Assembly (NCBI GenBank): GCA_963598415.1
Contig: CAVBUH010000042.1
Coordinates: 1 to 64,000, forward strand
DNA length: 64,000 bases
Direction: 5' to 3'
Source of the DNA: Colimorpha_A sp900556615
GTDB lineage: Bacteria; Bacillota; Clostridia; Oscillospirales; CAG-272
Each line of letters begins with the position of its first letter. Position 1 is the first letter of the stretch. The notes below the pieces were generated by a model. It ran no database searches, was not told the DNA's origin, and saw only the letters and a program-made list of their open reading frames with translations. The translations under genes and the position numbers were made by a program. Shown here one piece after another: positions 50,013 to 57,919 of the stretch.

Positions 50013-50216
50013 ATGAACGAAACTGTATATAAAACCTTTGATGAACTTCCGATGTTCCTCAATGTCGCAACTGTTGCCAAGCTCTTTGGAATTTCTCAGT
50101 CCTCAGGATATGAGCTGATGCACGAGAAGGAGTTTCCTTCAATTAAGATCGGCAGCAGAATCCTCGTTCCGAGAGACAAGCTCAAGGAATGGGTGGAAAA
50201 TAAGATGATGCAGTAA
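50013..50216 (+). CDS. xis: excisionase (MerR-type HTH)
   Basis: This 67-residue protein is a single winged helix-turn-helix of the excisionase/AlpA type: LNVATVAKLFGISQSSGYEL (about residues 16-35), then PSIKIGSRILVPRDKLKEWV. Such proteins bend DNA at attachment sites and steer the integrase to excision. GGAGGAAA precedes the ATG and an integrase follows 105 bases later, the order seen in Tn916-like elements. Confidence 0.85.
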   Translation: MNETVYKTFDELPMFLNVATVAKLFGISQSSGYELMHEKEFPSIKIGSRILVPRDKLKEWVENKMMQ

Positions 50217-50321
50217 ACAAAGAAAGAGTCTGAAATGATAAAGTTTCTTGAACTGCCGATTCTGCCTGGACTTTGAGAAAGGTTAGTGATATTGTGTTGA
50301 ACTAAAACAGGAGGTATCAAC

Positions 50322-51524
50322 ATGGGAAGCAAACGAGCGAACGGCGAAGGAACCGTTCGAAAAAGAAAGGACGGACGATGGGAAGGCTTTATTACCGTCG
50401 GACATAAAGAAAACGGAAAACCAATATACAAATCTGTGTTTGCAAAGACTCAGAAAGAGTTGATGCCCAAGCTCAGAAAGCTCATTGATGATTATAAAGG
50501 AGTCGAGCTTACAGAAGAAAGCTCCATGACGGTTCGTGAGTGGCTGGATAAGTGGCTGAAGGAATATGCAGAGCCAAAGCTAAGACCATCCACGCTGAAA
50601 AGCTATCGATACGAATGCGAAAAGATCTGCGAGTACATCGGCGATAAGCAAGTAAAGCTTCTTACCACCGCAGACTGTCAGCGAATGTATAACAAATTCA
50701 AGAAGTCCGGAAGGACAAAAAATGTTGCAGAGCTTGGCACCGAAATGGCAGACTCGACTGTTCGCAGACTCCACATGATGTTCCATGAAGCGATGGAAGC
50801 AGCACAAAGAAAGCGACTGATTGCAATTAACCCAACCGAAGGGACGGTAGTGCCTGGGTGTAATTACAAGGAAATGACCGTCCTCAATGAGGAACAGTTA
50901 GAAAAATATATGGATGCCCTAACGAAGGATCCCGTGTGGCACGACTTCTTCTATCTCGAATTAACAACAGGACTTCGCCTTGGAGAGATCTGCGGTCTCA
51001 AATGGGAGGACTTCGACGAGAAGAAAGGAACGCTGAAGATACAGCGCTCTATTGGAAGAACCGTCACCGGCCAAAACATCACGGTCGGAGATCCCAAAAC
51101 CGAAAAAGGTAAAAGAATGATCAAACTGCCGGACAGCACCTTCCAAGTGCTGTTGCGCAGAAAGGAAAAATACAAAGGCGATTGGATGTTTCCGAGTATA
51201 AAGTATCCCGGAAAGCCCGTTGCCCCAAGTGCAGCGTATCATCGGCACAAACAGATATTAAAGGATCTTGATTTGCCGTCGATACGCTTCCACGACCTGC
51301 GTCACACCTTCGCAACACACGCAATTAAAAGTGGTGTCGATGCAAAAACACTGTCGGGTATTCTCGGTCACACGAACGCATCGTTCACACTTGACACCTA
51401 CACCCACGTCACAAACGATATGCAATTCCGAGCCTCGGAGATCGTGGGTGACTTTATGGAAGAAATACTCGGAAAGGATTTAATGCCGTGGCTGGAAGAA
51501 GAAAAAACGGAACCGGTACTATAA
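50322..51524 (+). CDS. int: Tn916-type tyrosine integrase (integrase 2)
   Basis: This 400-residue integrase has an N-terminal arm-binding domain (about 1-60: GEGTVRKRKDGRWEGFITVG), core-binding domain (about 70-175) and catalytic domain with Arg in TTGLRLGEICGL (about 217), Lys region, HDLRHTFATHA (about 325-335), LGHTNASFTLDTYTHV (about 347-362, nucleophile Tyr at 360). GGAGG precedes the ATG. The last 37 bases also encode the start of a second integrase in another frame. All catalytic residues are present. Confidence 0.9.
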   Translation: MGSKRANGEGTVRKRKDGRWEGFITVGHKENGKPIYKSVFAKTQKELMPKLRKLIDDYKGVELTEESSMTVREWLDKWLKEYAEPKLRPSTLKSYRYECEKICEYIGDKQVKLLTTADCQRMYNKFKKSGRTKNVAELGTEMADSTVRRLHMMFHEAMEAAQRKRLIAINPTEGTVVPGCNYKEMTVLNEEQLEKYMDALTKDPVWHDFFYLELTTGLRLGEICGLKWEDFDEKKGTLKIQRSIGRTVTGQNITVGDPKTEKGKRMIKLPDSTFQVLLRRKEKYKGDWMFPSIKYPGKPVAPSAAYHRHKQILKDLDLPSIRFHDLRHTFATHAIKSGVDAKTLSGILGHTNASFTLDTYTHVTNDMQFRASEIVGDFMEEILGKDLMPWLEEEKTEPVL

Positions 51525-52942
51525 GAGAAAGAAAAGACGGTCGATGGGAAGGCCGAATCATTATCGGTTATGACGATAACGGAAAAGCAAAAACCAAGAG
51601 CGTCTTTGGAGCCACCAAAACAGAATGCGCAAAAAAACTCAAGGAACTTCAGGGAGATACCTATCACATCACAGGTAGGCTTCCTACTCAGGCAAAATCA
51701 AGCATGAGCTTCGGCGAATGGATGGATCTTTGGTACCGACATTATTGCAAGCAAACGATACGAGAAACTACCCGTACAAGCTATGAAAACAGAATCTATC
51801 AGCACATCATTCCCGAAATCGGAAGCATCGCGTTAGACAAGCTGACTCAGAATGACCTGCAAGACTTCTACACACGCCTGAAGGTCTTCGGTAGGCTCCA
51901 GTACGAGGATCAGCAAGGCAAAGGACTCTCTGACCGTATGGTAAGAGGATGCCATGCAAGTTGCCGTATGGCCCTTGAAAAGGCTGTGAAGGAAGGGCTC
52001 ATTACAATGAACCCCGCAATCGGCTGTAAGCTCCCGCCCAAGAAGGCAAGAGAGATGCAAGTGCTCACGCACGACGAAATGCAAAGATTTCTTATTCAGG
52101 CAAAGCACGACGGATATTATGAAATCTTTCTGCTCGACCTCTCGACAGGTCTTCGTCGCGGAGAGCTAATGGGACTGCAATGGAAAGACTTGAATATGAA
52201 CACCGGCGAGCTACGCATCGAGCGTCAGGTAAGCAGAGTAAACGGAGAACTGAAAACCTTTCCGCCGAAGACCAAGTCCTCAATCAGAACCGTTGTGCTG
52301 CCTCCTTCGGTGCTGAAAATGCTGAAGGCATATCAGCCGAGCACCAACGGATCAAAGTGGATTTTTCCGTCACCTGTGAAAACGGAAGACTCCCCAAGAG
52401 ATCCTCATACGGTTTACAGCAAGATGCAGCTCGTACTGCAACGCGCGGAATGCAAACGCATTCGCTTCCATGATCTGCGACATACCTTCGCTACGATGGC
52501 ACTTGAACACGGTATGGATGTAAAAACACTATCGGCGATGATCGGTCACGTTTCATCCGCAACCACACTTGATATCTACAGCCATATCACGACGGAGATG
52601 CAGATAAGTGCCGCTCAGAAGATCGATAAAGGCATCGGCAAGGTTGACACAACGATAAGAGAAGATGCCGTCCCAACGCCCCAAAAACGCGAACGCACGA
52701 TGACTGACTTCAAGCCCAAACAAGGCAAGATTAGAAAAAGCGGCACCGGAGGGATCTATCAGATCAGCGAAAATCTGTGGGAAGGAAGGTTCACTCCGAC
52801 CAATGCCCAGGGTAAGCGCGAAGCTCATAACGTGTACGCCAAAACAAGAGAAGAGTGCGAACGGCTCCTCGATGAAATGATCGTGGAGGTTCGTCAGCAA
52901 ATACAAGCAGAGAAAGAACAGATGAAAGGCATGAGCCTGTAA
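51488..52942 (+). CDS. tyrosine integrase with an extra C-terminal domain (integrase 3)
   Basis: This 484-residue integrase starts at GTG 51488 inside the end of integrase 2. It has an arm-binding domain (GTGTIRERKDGRWEGRIIIG), core-binding domain (about 75-180), and catalytic residues in STGLRRGELMGL (about 220), HDLRHTFATMA (about 328) and GHVSSATTLDIYSHI (Tyr about 361). The C-terminus adds about 90 residues that include a second arm-like repeat, GTGGIYQISENLWEGRFTPT then NVYAKTREECERLL, similar to the N-terminal domain. This extra DNA-binding copy is unusual. Confidence 0.88.
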   Translation: MAGRRKNGTGTIRERKDGRWEGRIIIGYDDNGKAKTKSVFGATKTECAKKLKELQGDTYHITGRLPTQAKSSMSFGEWMDLWYRHYCKQTIRETTRTSYENRIYQHIIPEIGSIALDKLTQNDLQDFYTRLKVFGRLQYEDQQGKGLSDRMVRGCHASCRMALEKAVKEGLITMNPAIGCKLPPKKAREMQVLTHDEMQRFLIQAKHDGYYEIFLLDLSTGLRRGELMGLQWKDLNMNTGELRIERQVSRVNGELKTFPPKTKSSIRTVVLPPSVLKMLKAYQPSTNGSKWIFPSPVKTEDSPRDPHTVYSKMQLVLQRAECKRIRFHDLRHTFATMALEHGMDVKTLSAMIGHVSSATTLDIYSHITTEMQISAAQKIDKGIGKVDTTIREDAVPTPQKRERTMTDFKPKQGKIRKSGTGGIYQISENLWEGRFTPTNAQGKREAHNVYAKTREECERLLDEMIVEVRQQIQAEKEQMKGMSL

Positions 52943-52950
52943 CAAAACTA

Positions 52951-52984
52951 CAGCGCCGAGACATTTGCTCTCGGCGCTGTTTTC
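52951..52984 (+). terminator. intrinsic terminator after integrase 3
   Basis: CAGCGCCGAGA (52951-52961) pairs with TCTCGGCGCTG (52969-52979), followed by TTTTC. Confidence 0.85.
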
Positions 52985-52997
52985 ACTTGGAGGAAAA

Positions 52998-53192
52998 ATG
53001 AAATACGATACAACAGGAATGGACGTGGCATACGTTCAAAGCTTATATCCAAACGAAAGCCCCGAAGTAATAATCAAAGCTATGCTCTTTGTTAGAGAGA
53101 ATGGATATCCCAAAAAGATTGGAATCATTGCATGGTTTGATTTTATCCTACATATCATGAGGGATATTGCGCGTCTGCATGCAACAAAGTAA
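52998..53192 (+). CDS. small unknown protein after the integrases
   Basis: This 64-residue protein begins MKYDTTGMDVAYVQSLYPNE, with GGAGG 5 bases before the ATG. One moderately hydrophobic helix (KIGIIAWFDFILHIMRDIAR) could lie on a membrane. It is framed by terminators at 52951 and 53198, so it needs its own promoter or read-through. Function unknown. Confidence 0.5.
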   Translation: MKYDTTGMDVAYVQSLYPNESPEVIIKAMLFVRENGYPKKIGIIAWFDFILHIMRDIARLHATK

Positions 53193-53197
53193 GAGAA

Positions 53198-53226
53198 CGC
53201 CGAAAGTGATAAAACCACTTTCGGCG
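53198..53226. terminator. bidirectional terminator
   Basis: CGCCGAAAGTG (53198-53208) pairs with CACTTTCGGCG (53216-53226), between the small plus-strand gene and the reversed anti-sigma gene. Confidence 0.8.
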
Positions 53227-53249
53227 CTTCCTTTTTCTCTTATAATACT

Positions 53250-54416
53250 TTAATTCTCAATTGTAGGTTCATCTTCAACATCAGGTAAGGGAATGTCATC
53301 GACAATACCGCCGGGAACGATATCGTCCGTCGGAGTATTAGGGTCTATTCCTAAGTCGCTACGGCTTGCAATTTTGAATACCACATTTTTAAGCTCGTCG
53401 TCTTCATACATTGCTTGGACATCTTCGGAAAACTGAACCAAATTTCCCATTGGAAGAATAACAGCAAACACGCCATCGTTTCCCACAACATAGTATCCTT
53501 TGTTCATCATTTTGCTGAGAAGAGGAACAGCATTGTATTTTGCATTGTATTCACGTCTGCACGCACTCAGGTCATTTTCCAGTTGAAGTACTTCAGTTTC
53601 AAATGCATTCAGATCATCAGAAATAGCAGTTGTGTTAAAGTGACCGTTGTTCTTTTCACCTTCAAAATATCTTGACACGATTTCTTCGTCAACGGCATCA
53701 TAGAGTTTGTTCCAAAACTCTTCGTCGCCTTTATTCTCCCAGTCATCATAGAGATGGGAGAACCGTTTCAGAGATGCTAAGTTACTCCTGGATTGACTTG
53801 CCAACTGATAAGCATTCAGAATTTCCGAATACGTTTTACCGTTATACACGTAATCGTCGAGTCTATGATCCGTGTTTCCCAATGCTCTTACACTGATAGC
53901 GACCGTATCATCAGTCTTAAGTTGAATGAATGCATCTCGTAATGCTGTTGAGATTATAATACCATTCCATTCCACCCAAGTGTCATCTTCAAGGCGTCCA
54001 GTATCAGTACCTGTACCGGATTGATTAGGGTTTCCCTCGACAGAAGTATTATCTCCGGTGATACTCCAAATGATGTTTGCAAAATCCTTTCGATTAAGAA
54101 GATCGTTCAGCGCGTAGTATTCAATATCAGGCTCGACGTTGTCATCTGTCTGTACACCAGGAAAATGAAAGATTCCTGCACCAAACATTACTCCAATGAC
54201 AAGGCACAAACAAGCAGCTACCGCTACATAGGATTGCCAACGAAATGCAAAGGACTTCTTTGTTTTCGTTTGTGTGATTCCTGTTTTGGCGTACACTTTA
54301 TTCTTAATAGAGGAAAGCGTATCAGCCGAAACATCGGACGCAGCATTTTGACTTACGAGTTTTTCAAGCTCGTTTGCGTTCGCTTCGTCGAAAATATTAT
54401 TTAGTGTTTTCTTCAT
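53250..54416 (-). CDS. membrane anti-sigma factor-like protein
   Basis: This 388-residue protein has an inner N-terminal part (about 1-60), one membrane segment (about 66-88: SYVAVAACLCLVIGVMFGAG) and a large outer domain (about 100-388, helical middle, acidic Pro-rich end). It overlaps an ECF sigma gene by 4 bases (ATGA), the standard order of sigma and membrane anti-sigma. It would hold the sigma factor until an outside signal arrives. The outer domain matches no family I can name. Confidence 0.7.
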   Translation of the reverse strand: MKKTLNNIFDEANANELEKLVSQNAASDVSADTLSSIKNKVYAKTGITQTKTKKSFAFRWQSYVAVAACLCLVIGVMFGAGIFHFPGVQTDDNVEPDIEYYALNDLLNRKDFANIIWSITGDNTSVEGNPNQSGTGTDTGRLEDDTWVEWNGIIISTALRDAFIQLKTDDTVAISVRALGNTDHRLDDYVYNGKTYSEILNAYQLASQSRSNLASLKRFSHLYDDWENKGDEEFWNKLYDAVDEEIVSRYFEGEKNNGHFNTTAISDDLNAFETEVLQLENDLSACRREYNAKYNAVPLLSKMMNKGYYVVGNDGVFAVILPMGNLVQFSEDVQAMYEDDELKNVVFKIASRSDLGIDPNTPTDDIVPGGIVDDIPLPDVEDEPTIEN

Positions 54417-54973
54417 ACTTCATTACCTCCAAACATTTTTTTCAGTTTGTTTAAGGCTCTGTGTGTTCGGGTATCAACATTCGATACGGTCAGGCCGACA
54501 GCCTTGGCGATATCCTTGGAAGACTCTCCGTAATAATACTTGCGGAAGATGATACTCGAGTCCGGCTCTCCGAGATCTTCGACCGCCTTGATAACCTCAC
54601 GCCTAAGTTCATCTTCGGCGAGTTCGCTATCGATTATTACGTCATCAGCAACCTGCAAAAGTGATTGCTCATCATCGAGGGAGATGCCTCCTTCGAGACT
54701 TCGTCTCTTAGAAACGTTGATCGCTTGGTTACGTGCGATGACGCACAGATAGGTTTTTATACTCGATATCTTAGGATCGTAGTCGGACAGCTCCGCATAA
54801 AATTTGCTGAATACGTCTGCCACACAGTCTTCAATATCGGATGATACATAATAAGAATCGTCAAGTTTGCTTTTGACAACAGCATAAACAAGACCTGTGT
54901 ACTGATTCATTAATTGTTCCATTCCGGCGTTCGGGTCTTTATGTAGTAGTCGAAGTAACTTGTTATCCTCCAT
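54413..54973 (-). CDS. ECF-type RNA polymerase sigma factor
   Basis: This 186-residue group-4 sigma factor has region 2 at about residues 20-90 (GLVYAVVKSKLDDSYYVSSD, then DCVADVFSKFYAELSDYDPK and KTYLCVIARNQAINVSKRR) and region 4 at about 125-182 (FRKYYYGESSKDIAKAVGLT then NVDTRTHRALNKLKKMF). The start at 54973 has GAGGTGAGA upstream; an in-frame ATG at 55114 would add 47 unlikely residues. It is coupled to the anti-sigma gene and probably regulates its own promoter. Confidence 0.85.
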   Translation of the reverse strand: MEDNKLLRLLHKDPNAGMEQLMNQYTGLVYAVVKSKLDDSYYVSSDIEDCVADVFSKFYAELSDYDPKISSIKTYLCVIARNQAINVSKRRSLEGGISLDDEQSLLQVADDVIIDSELAEDELRREVIKAVEDLGEPDSSIIFRKYYYGESSKDIAKAVGLTVSNVDTRTHRALNKLKKMFGGNEV

Positions 54974-55215
54974 ATTCTCACCTCTGTCTTTGAATCGATT
55001 CACTATTATATACAATCGAGAACGCAAAATCTTACACATCAATTCGAACCTATATAAAATTTTATCAAAAATTATTTGAAAGGCAAGATTTGAAGTTGCA
55101 AATCCAAAACACATAAGGAATAGAAAATTTTCGAGATTTTGACCAGTTCTGTACTGGTCAAATTGTGGTCAAAATTTTCTGCAAAATAAAAAATTGTGCA
55201 GAATGATGAAAAAAC

Positions 55216-55258
55216 GACCGTTTTCAAGGGTTTTAAGCCTCAAAAACGGTCTTTTTTT
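55216..55258. terminator. terminator beside tRNA-Pro
   Basis: GACCGTTTT (55216-55224) pairs with AAAACGGTC (55243-55251) with an inner AGG/CCT stem, followed by seven T on the plus strand. On the minus strand it lies just after the tRNA 3' end and is followed by GTTTTTTC, so it also ends tRNA transcription. Confidence 0.8.
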
Positions 55259-55333
55259 GGTCGAAGTGCGGAGACTCGAACTCCGTGCCTCCTGGTCCCA
55301 AACCAGGCGCTCTACCAGATGAGCTACACCTCG
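55258..55333 (-). tRNA. tRNA-Pro (anticodon UGG)
   Basis: Read on the minus strand, all arms fold: acceptor CGAGGTG with CACTTCG (one G-U), D arm GCTC/GAGC, anticodon stem CCTGG/CCAGG around TTTGGGA, T arm CGGAG-TTCGAGT-CTCCG, discriminator A and an encoded CCA (55260-55258). The anticodon TGG is at 55300-55298. The gene looks functional. It is the likely landing site for element integration. Confidence 0.93.
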
Positions 55334-55493
55334 ATAGTGAAAATACTTATGAAATTGTAGTTCTCACAGAACTGGTCAAAATTGTGGTCAAACCACTTTT
55401 GCGGGGGTAGGTCAAACGGCAAATGCTCGTTTTTCCTCCGTTTTTCTCGCGTTTCCTCGCTTTTTTGAAGAGGGGATCGGGTAGCGACCTTTA

Positions 55494-55533
55494 GCTCCCA
55501 AACCAAGCGCGCTACCAACTGCGCTACATCCCG
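55494..55533 (-). pseudogene. tRNA-Pro remnant 1 (5' half)
   Basis: The minus strand gives a 5' acceptor, D arm and anticodon loop of a tRNA-Pro (CGGGATGTAGCGCAG ... GGTTTGGGAGC). After the anticodon loop the sequence no longer folds into anticodon 3' stem, T arm or acceptor. It looks like a tRNA gene cut by integration. Confidence 0.65.
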
Positions 55534-55688
55534 AAACGGTTAAAATATTGAATTTTTTTGTCAGTGGTCAAACATGTGGTCAGACCGCTGAAAGTGGGGA
55601 AAGATGAAAAACTGATACTGCCGAAATAATCAACATTTACAAGGGATTTCGGCGTTTTTTGATTTTTGCAAGGTGAGGTGGGTTATTT

Positions 55689-55724
55689 GCTCCCAAAGCA
55701 GGCGCGCTACCATTGCCATGTTCC
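55689..55724 (-). pseudogene. tRNA-Pro remnant 2
   Basis: The minus strand holds GGTAGCGCGCCTGCTTTGGG and a poor 5' acceptor/D-arm match. It aligns with remnant 1 from the D loop to the anticodon. More decayed than remnant 1. Confidence 0.5.
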
Positions 55725-55855
55725 AATAAAACTGCATTAAATTATATTACCCATATATTTTACTTTATTTTAGCATTAAAGTCAAGACTCAAAATAAAAA
55801 TTTAATGAAATAAGAAAAAATATTTGTAAAATTCAAAGAAAAGCGAATCGGAATA

Positions 55856-55884
55856 TTGACAAGTACTCTACTTTGTTGTACAAT
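55856..55884 (+). promoter_or_regulatory. promoter of the padR/lipid operon
   Basis: TTGACA (55856-55861), 17 bases, TACAAT (55879-55884). GTAC-containing inverted sequence around and after the -10 (GTACTATGTAC near 55891-55901) could be the PadR operator. Confidence 0.75.
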
Positions 55885-55941
55885 ATAGTGGTACTATGTA
55901 CTGCAAAATAGTTATGTGTGTTGATCATGGAAGAGGTGGAA

Positions 55942-56310
55942 ATGATTTTTGACAGATCGCAGCTTATGCGTGGAACGCTTGAAGGCTGTATATTGAAAAT
56001 TATCAGTAAAAAGACAACATACGGTTATGAAATCATGATGTCGCTTAAAAACAAAGGTTTTGAAGATATATCTGAGGGAACCATTTATCCGCTTCTTATG
56101 AGATTGGAAAAACAGGGAAGTATAAGTGCAGAGCTTTTGCCCTCACCTCTCGGACCGAAACGAAAATATTATACTATTACTGAATCCGGACGAAATTATT
56201 TGAAGTCATTTGAATATAGCTGGTGTAAAATTGCGGAATCGGTAGGCGAGATTCTGGGAGAAGCCTCTTCCGTTATGTATAAACATCGAGAGGAGAAGAC
56301 GAATGGATAA
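55942..56310 (+). CDS. PadR-family repressor
   Basis: This 122-residue winged-helix repressor has the PadR core LMRGTLEGCILKIISKKTTY..GYEIMMSLKNKG..ISEGTIYPLLMRLEKQGSIS and wing/dimer helix GPKRKYYTITESGRNYLKSF. The ATG at 55942 is preferred (GAGG 5 bases before); in-frame GTG 55918 and ATG 55927 lack a ribosome site. It overlaps the next gene by 8 bases. PadR proteins commonly repress their own operon and release DNA on binding a lipophilic or phenolic ligand, which fits the lipid-type genes downstream. Confidence 0.88.
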   Translation: MIFDRSQLMRGTLEGCILKIISKKTTYGYEIMMSLKNKGFEDISEGTIYPLLMRLEKQGSISAELLPSPLGPKRKYYTITESGRNYLKSFEYSWCKIAESVGEILGEASSVMYKHREEKTNG

Positions 56311-56989
56311 AGAGCTTGCGGCCTCTATAAAGAAACTCAATAAAGATAACCGGCGAATTATTATGAAAATGGAACAGTATATGGAGGCTCGGTATATAAA
56401 CGAAATTGCTTGTGAGGATATTTTGGCAGATATGGTAGGAATGGCGCTGGAATATCAGGAGAGGGGAGAACCCTTTTCAGAAGTTATTGGAAACGATTGC
56501 GAAGCGTTTTGTAAGGAACTTGTTGTGAATTCTCCGCGGCAGTCCCCGCTCGAAAGAGTTCTTAATGTGTTTAGATGGCTGATTCTTTTTTCCATGCTGT
56601 TAATGCCGGGATTGTATTTATTGGAACTTTTATTTCCGCGTTTTTCTCCGTCGCAGGCAGACGGGGTGATGTTTATCACTCGAACGGCTTTTGCGATGAA
56701 ATATTACATTCTTATGTTTGTTCTTGTTATCGGTTGGTTCTTTGTCAGAATGTATACTTATAAGCCTATGAAATATGTGATGGGAAGCTATATAAGTGTT
56801 TTTATGCTGTTTTTCCTTTTTACAGACGGGATTTTGTCCTTCTTTGTAAAGGAAAAGATAATGTCGGTAAACATAATTGTTTGGATAGTTGTTTTTGGAA
56901 TTTCACTTCTGATGTGCGATATACTAAAACGCCTTGCAGCAATTACTATCGCATATAAAAAGCAAAAAAAAGAAAATAATAAATCATAA
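56303..56989 (+). CDS. DUF1048-like membrane protein
   Basis: This 228-residue protein has a helical cytoplasmic N-terminal region (about 1-85, resembling DUF1048/DUF1700-type domains: NRRIIMKMEQYMEARYINEI) and four membrane segments (about 92-112, 130-150, 158-178 and 188-208). PadR genes are often followed by such a membrane protein; the pair may sense envelope state. It overlaps padR and lies 29 bases before the acyltransferase-like gene, so it is part of the operon. Confidence 0.65.
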   Translation: MDKELAASIKKLNKDNRRIIMKMEQYMEARYINEIACEDILADMVGMALEYQERGEPFSEVIGNDCEAFCKELVVNSPRQSPLERVLNVFRWLILFSMLLMPGLYLLELLFPRFSPSQADGVMFITRTAFAMKYYILMFVLVIGWFFVRMYTYKPMKYVMGSYISVFMLFFLFTDGILSFFVKEKIMSVNIIVWIVVFGISLLMCDILKRLAAITIAYKKQKKENNKS

Positions 56990-57018
56990 ATTAATTGCTT
57001 ATTTAGAAAGGACTGTAT

Positions 57019-57906
57019 ATGAAAAAAGACATAAAACGAAAACGCGGTGACAGAAAGGACGGCTATCTTGTCAAAGAAACCGACCCTCTTCATGCCATTT
57101 CCCCCTATATTCTTCCCAATCGGACGGATAATGAAGCGGTTCTTACTGAAACAGTAGATATGACAAAGGTTATTGCTTATATTAATGATAAAAATGCAGA
57201 TAATCCCGAGTTTAAGTATACATTTTTTCATTTTATCTGTGCAGCTCTTGCCAAAACTATTACACTTCGTCCTAAAATGAACCGGTTTTATTCGGGACAC
57301 AGACTTTATGACAGAAAAGATATGCTTTTTTCCTTTGTAGTAAAAAAGAAATTTTCTGATAACGGCGAGGAAGTTCTTGCGACTGTTAAGATTGACCGCG
57401 ATAGCGATGTGCCGCCGATTGAGCAAATCTATGAGAAAGTCAAAAAGATTGTTTACAGTGTCAGGAAAACGGATAACAGTGATTCGACTACGGATAAGAT
57501 GAAAATTCTTTTGAAGATGCCGAGACCGGTTTTACGTTTTGCTATGCGGATTTTGAGATGGCTTGAATACCATGGTCATTATCCGAATGCGTTAATGTAT
57601 GATGATCCGTATTATTCAACCGTATTTCTTTCCAATCTCGGAAGCATAAAGATGAGCGCGGATTATCATCATCTTGCGAATTGGGGGACAAATTCCATTT
57701 TTGTTATCGTTGGGGAGAAAAAGCCGATGCCTTTCTATAAGGCGGACGGTACAGCGGAAGTGAAGGAAGCGCTTAAGCTCAGCCTTACCATTGACGAACG
57801 AATTGCCGATGGCTTTTATTTTGCTAATAGTATAAAGATTCTCCTGAAAATATTTGAAAACCCCGAATTAATTGAAAAACCTATCAATGAACCGATTGAA
57901 ATATGA
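57019..57906 (+). CDS. E2/CAT-fold acyltransferase-like protein, active His replaced by Glu
   Basis: This 295-residue stand-alone catalytic domain of the 2-oxoacid dehydrogenase E2 (chloramphenicol-acetyltransferase fold) has no lipoyl domain. The C-terminal motif that is normally DHRxxDG reads IDERIADGFYFA (about residues 258-269), so the base His is Glu. FHFICAALAKTITLRPKMNR (about 69-88) and FLSNLGSIKMS (about 205-215, the usual S-N-x-G motif) support the fold. Position first among lipid-type genes suggests acyl transfer, perhaps N-acylation of an amino lipid. Activity uncertain. Confidence 0.7.
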   Translation: MKKDIKRKRGDRKDGYLVKETDPLHAISPYILPNRTDNEAVLTETVDMTKVIAYINDKNADNPEFKYTFFHFICAALAKTITLRPKMNRFYSGHRLYDRKDMLFSFVVKKKFSDNGEEVLATVKIDRDSDVPPIEQIYEKVKKIVYSVRKTDNSDSTTDKMKILLKMPRPVLRFAMRILRWLEYHGHYPNALMYDDPYYSTVFLSNLGSIKMSADYHHLANWGTNSIFVIVGEKKPMPFYKADGTAEVKEALKLSLTIDERIADGFYFANSIKILLKIFENPELIEKPINEPIEI

Positions 57907-57919
57907 AAGGACGCAGAGT

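Larger units (their letters stand above)
54974..55941. other. attachment-like region with one tRNA and two tRNA remnants
   Basis: 968 bases without a protein gene. The region holds three GTGGTCAAA-type repeat pairs (55153-55174, 55371-55393, 55563-55585), the intact tRNA-Pro (55258-55333) and two degenerate tRNA-Pro pieces (55494-55533, 55689-55724), about 200 bases apart each time. A palindrome GACCAGT/ACTGGTC is at 55141-55159. The layout suggests tandem attachment sites left by integrases. The last 200 bases hold the PadR promoter. Confidence 0.6.

Noticed and set aside
55494..55724. Two further functional tRNA-Pro genes
   Set aside because: Neither copy can form the 3' anticodon stem, T arm and acceptor stem.
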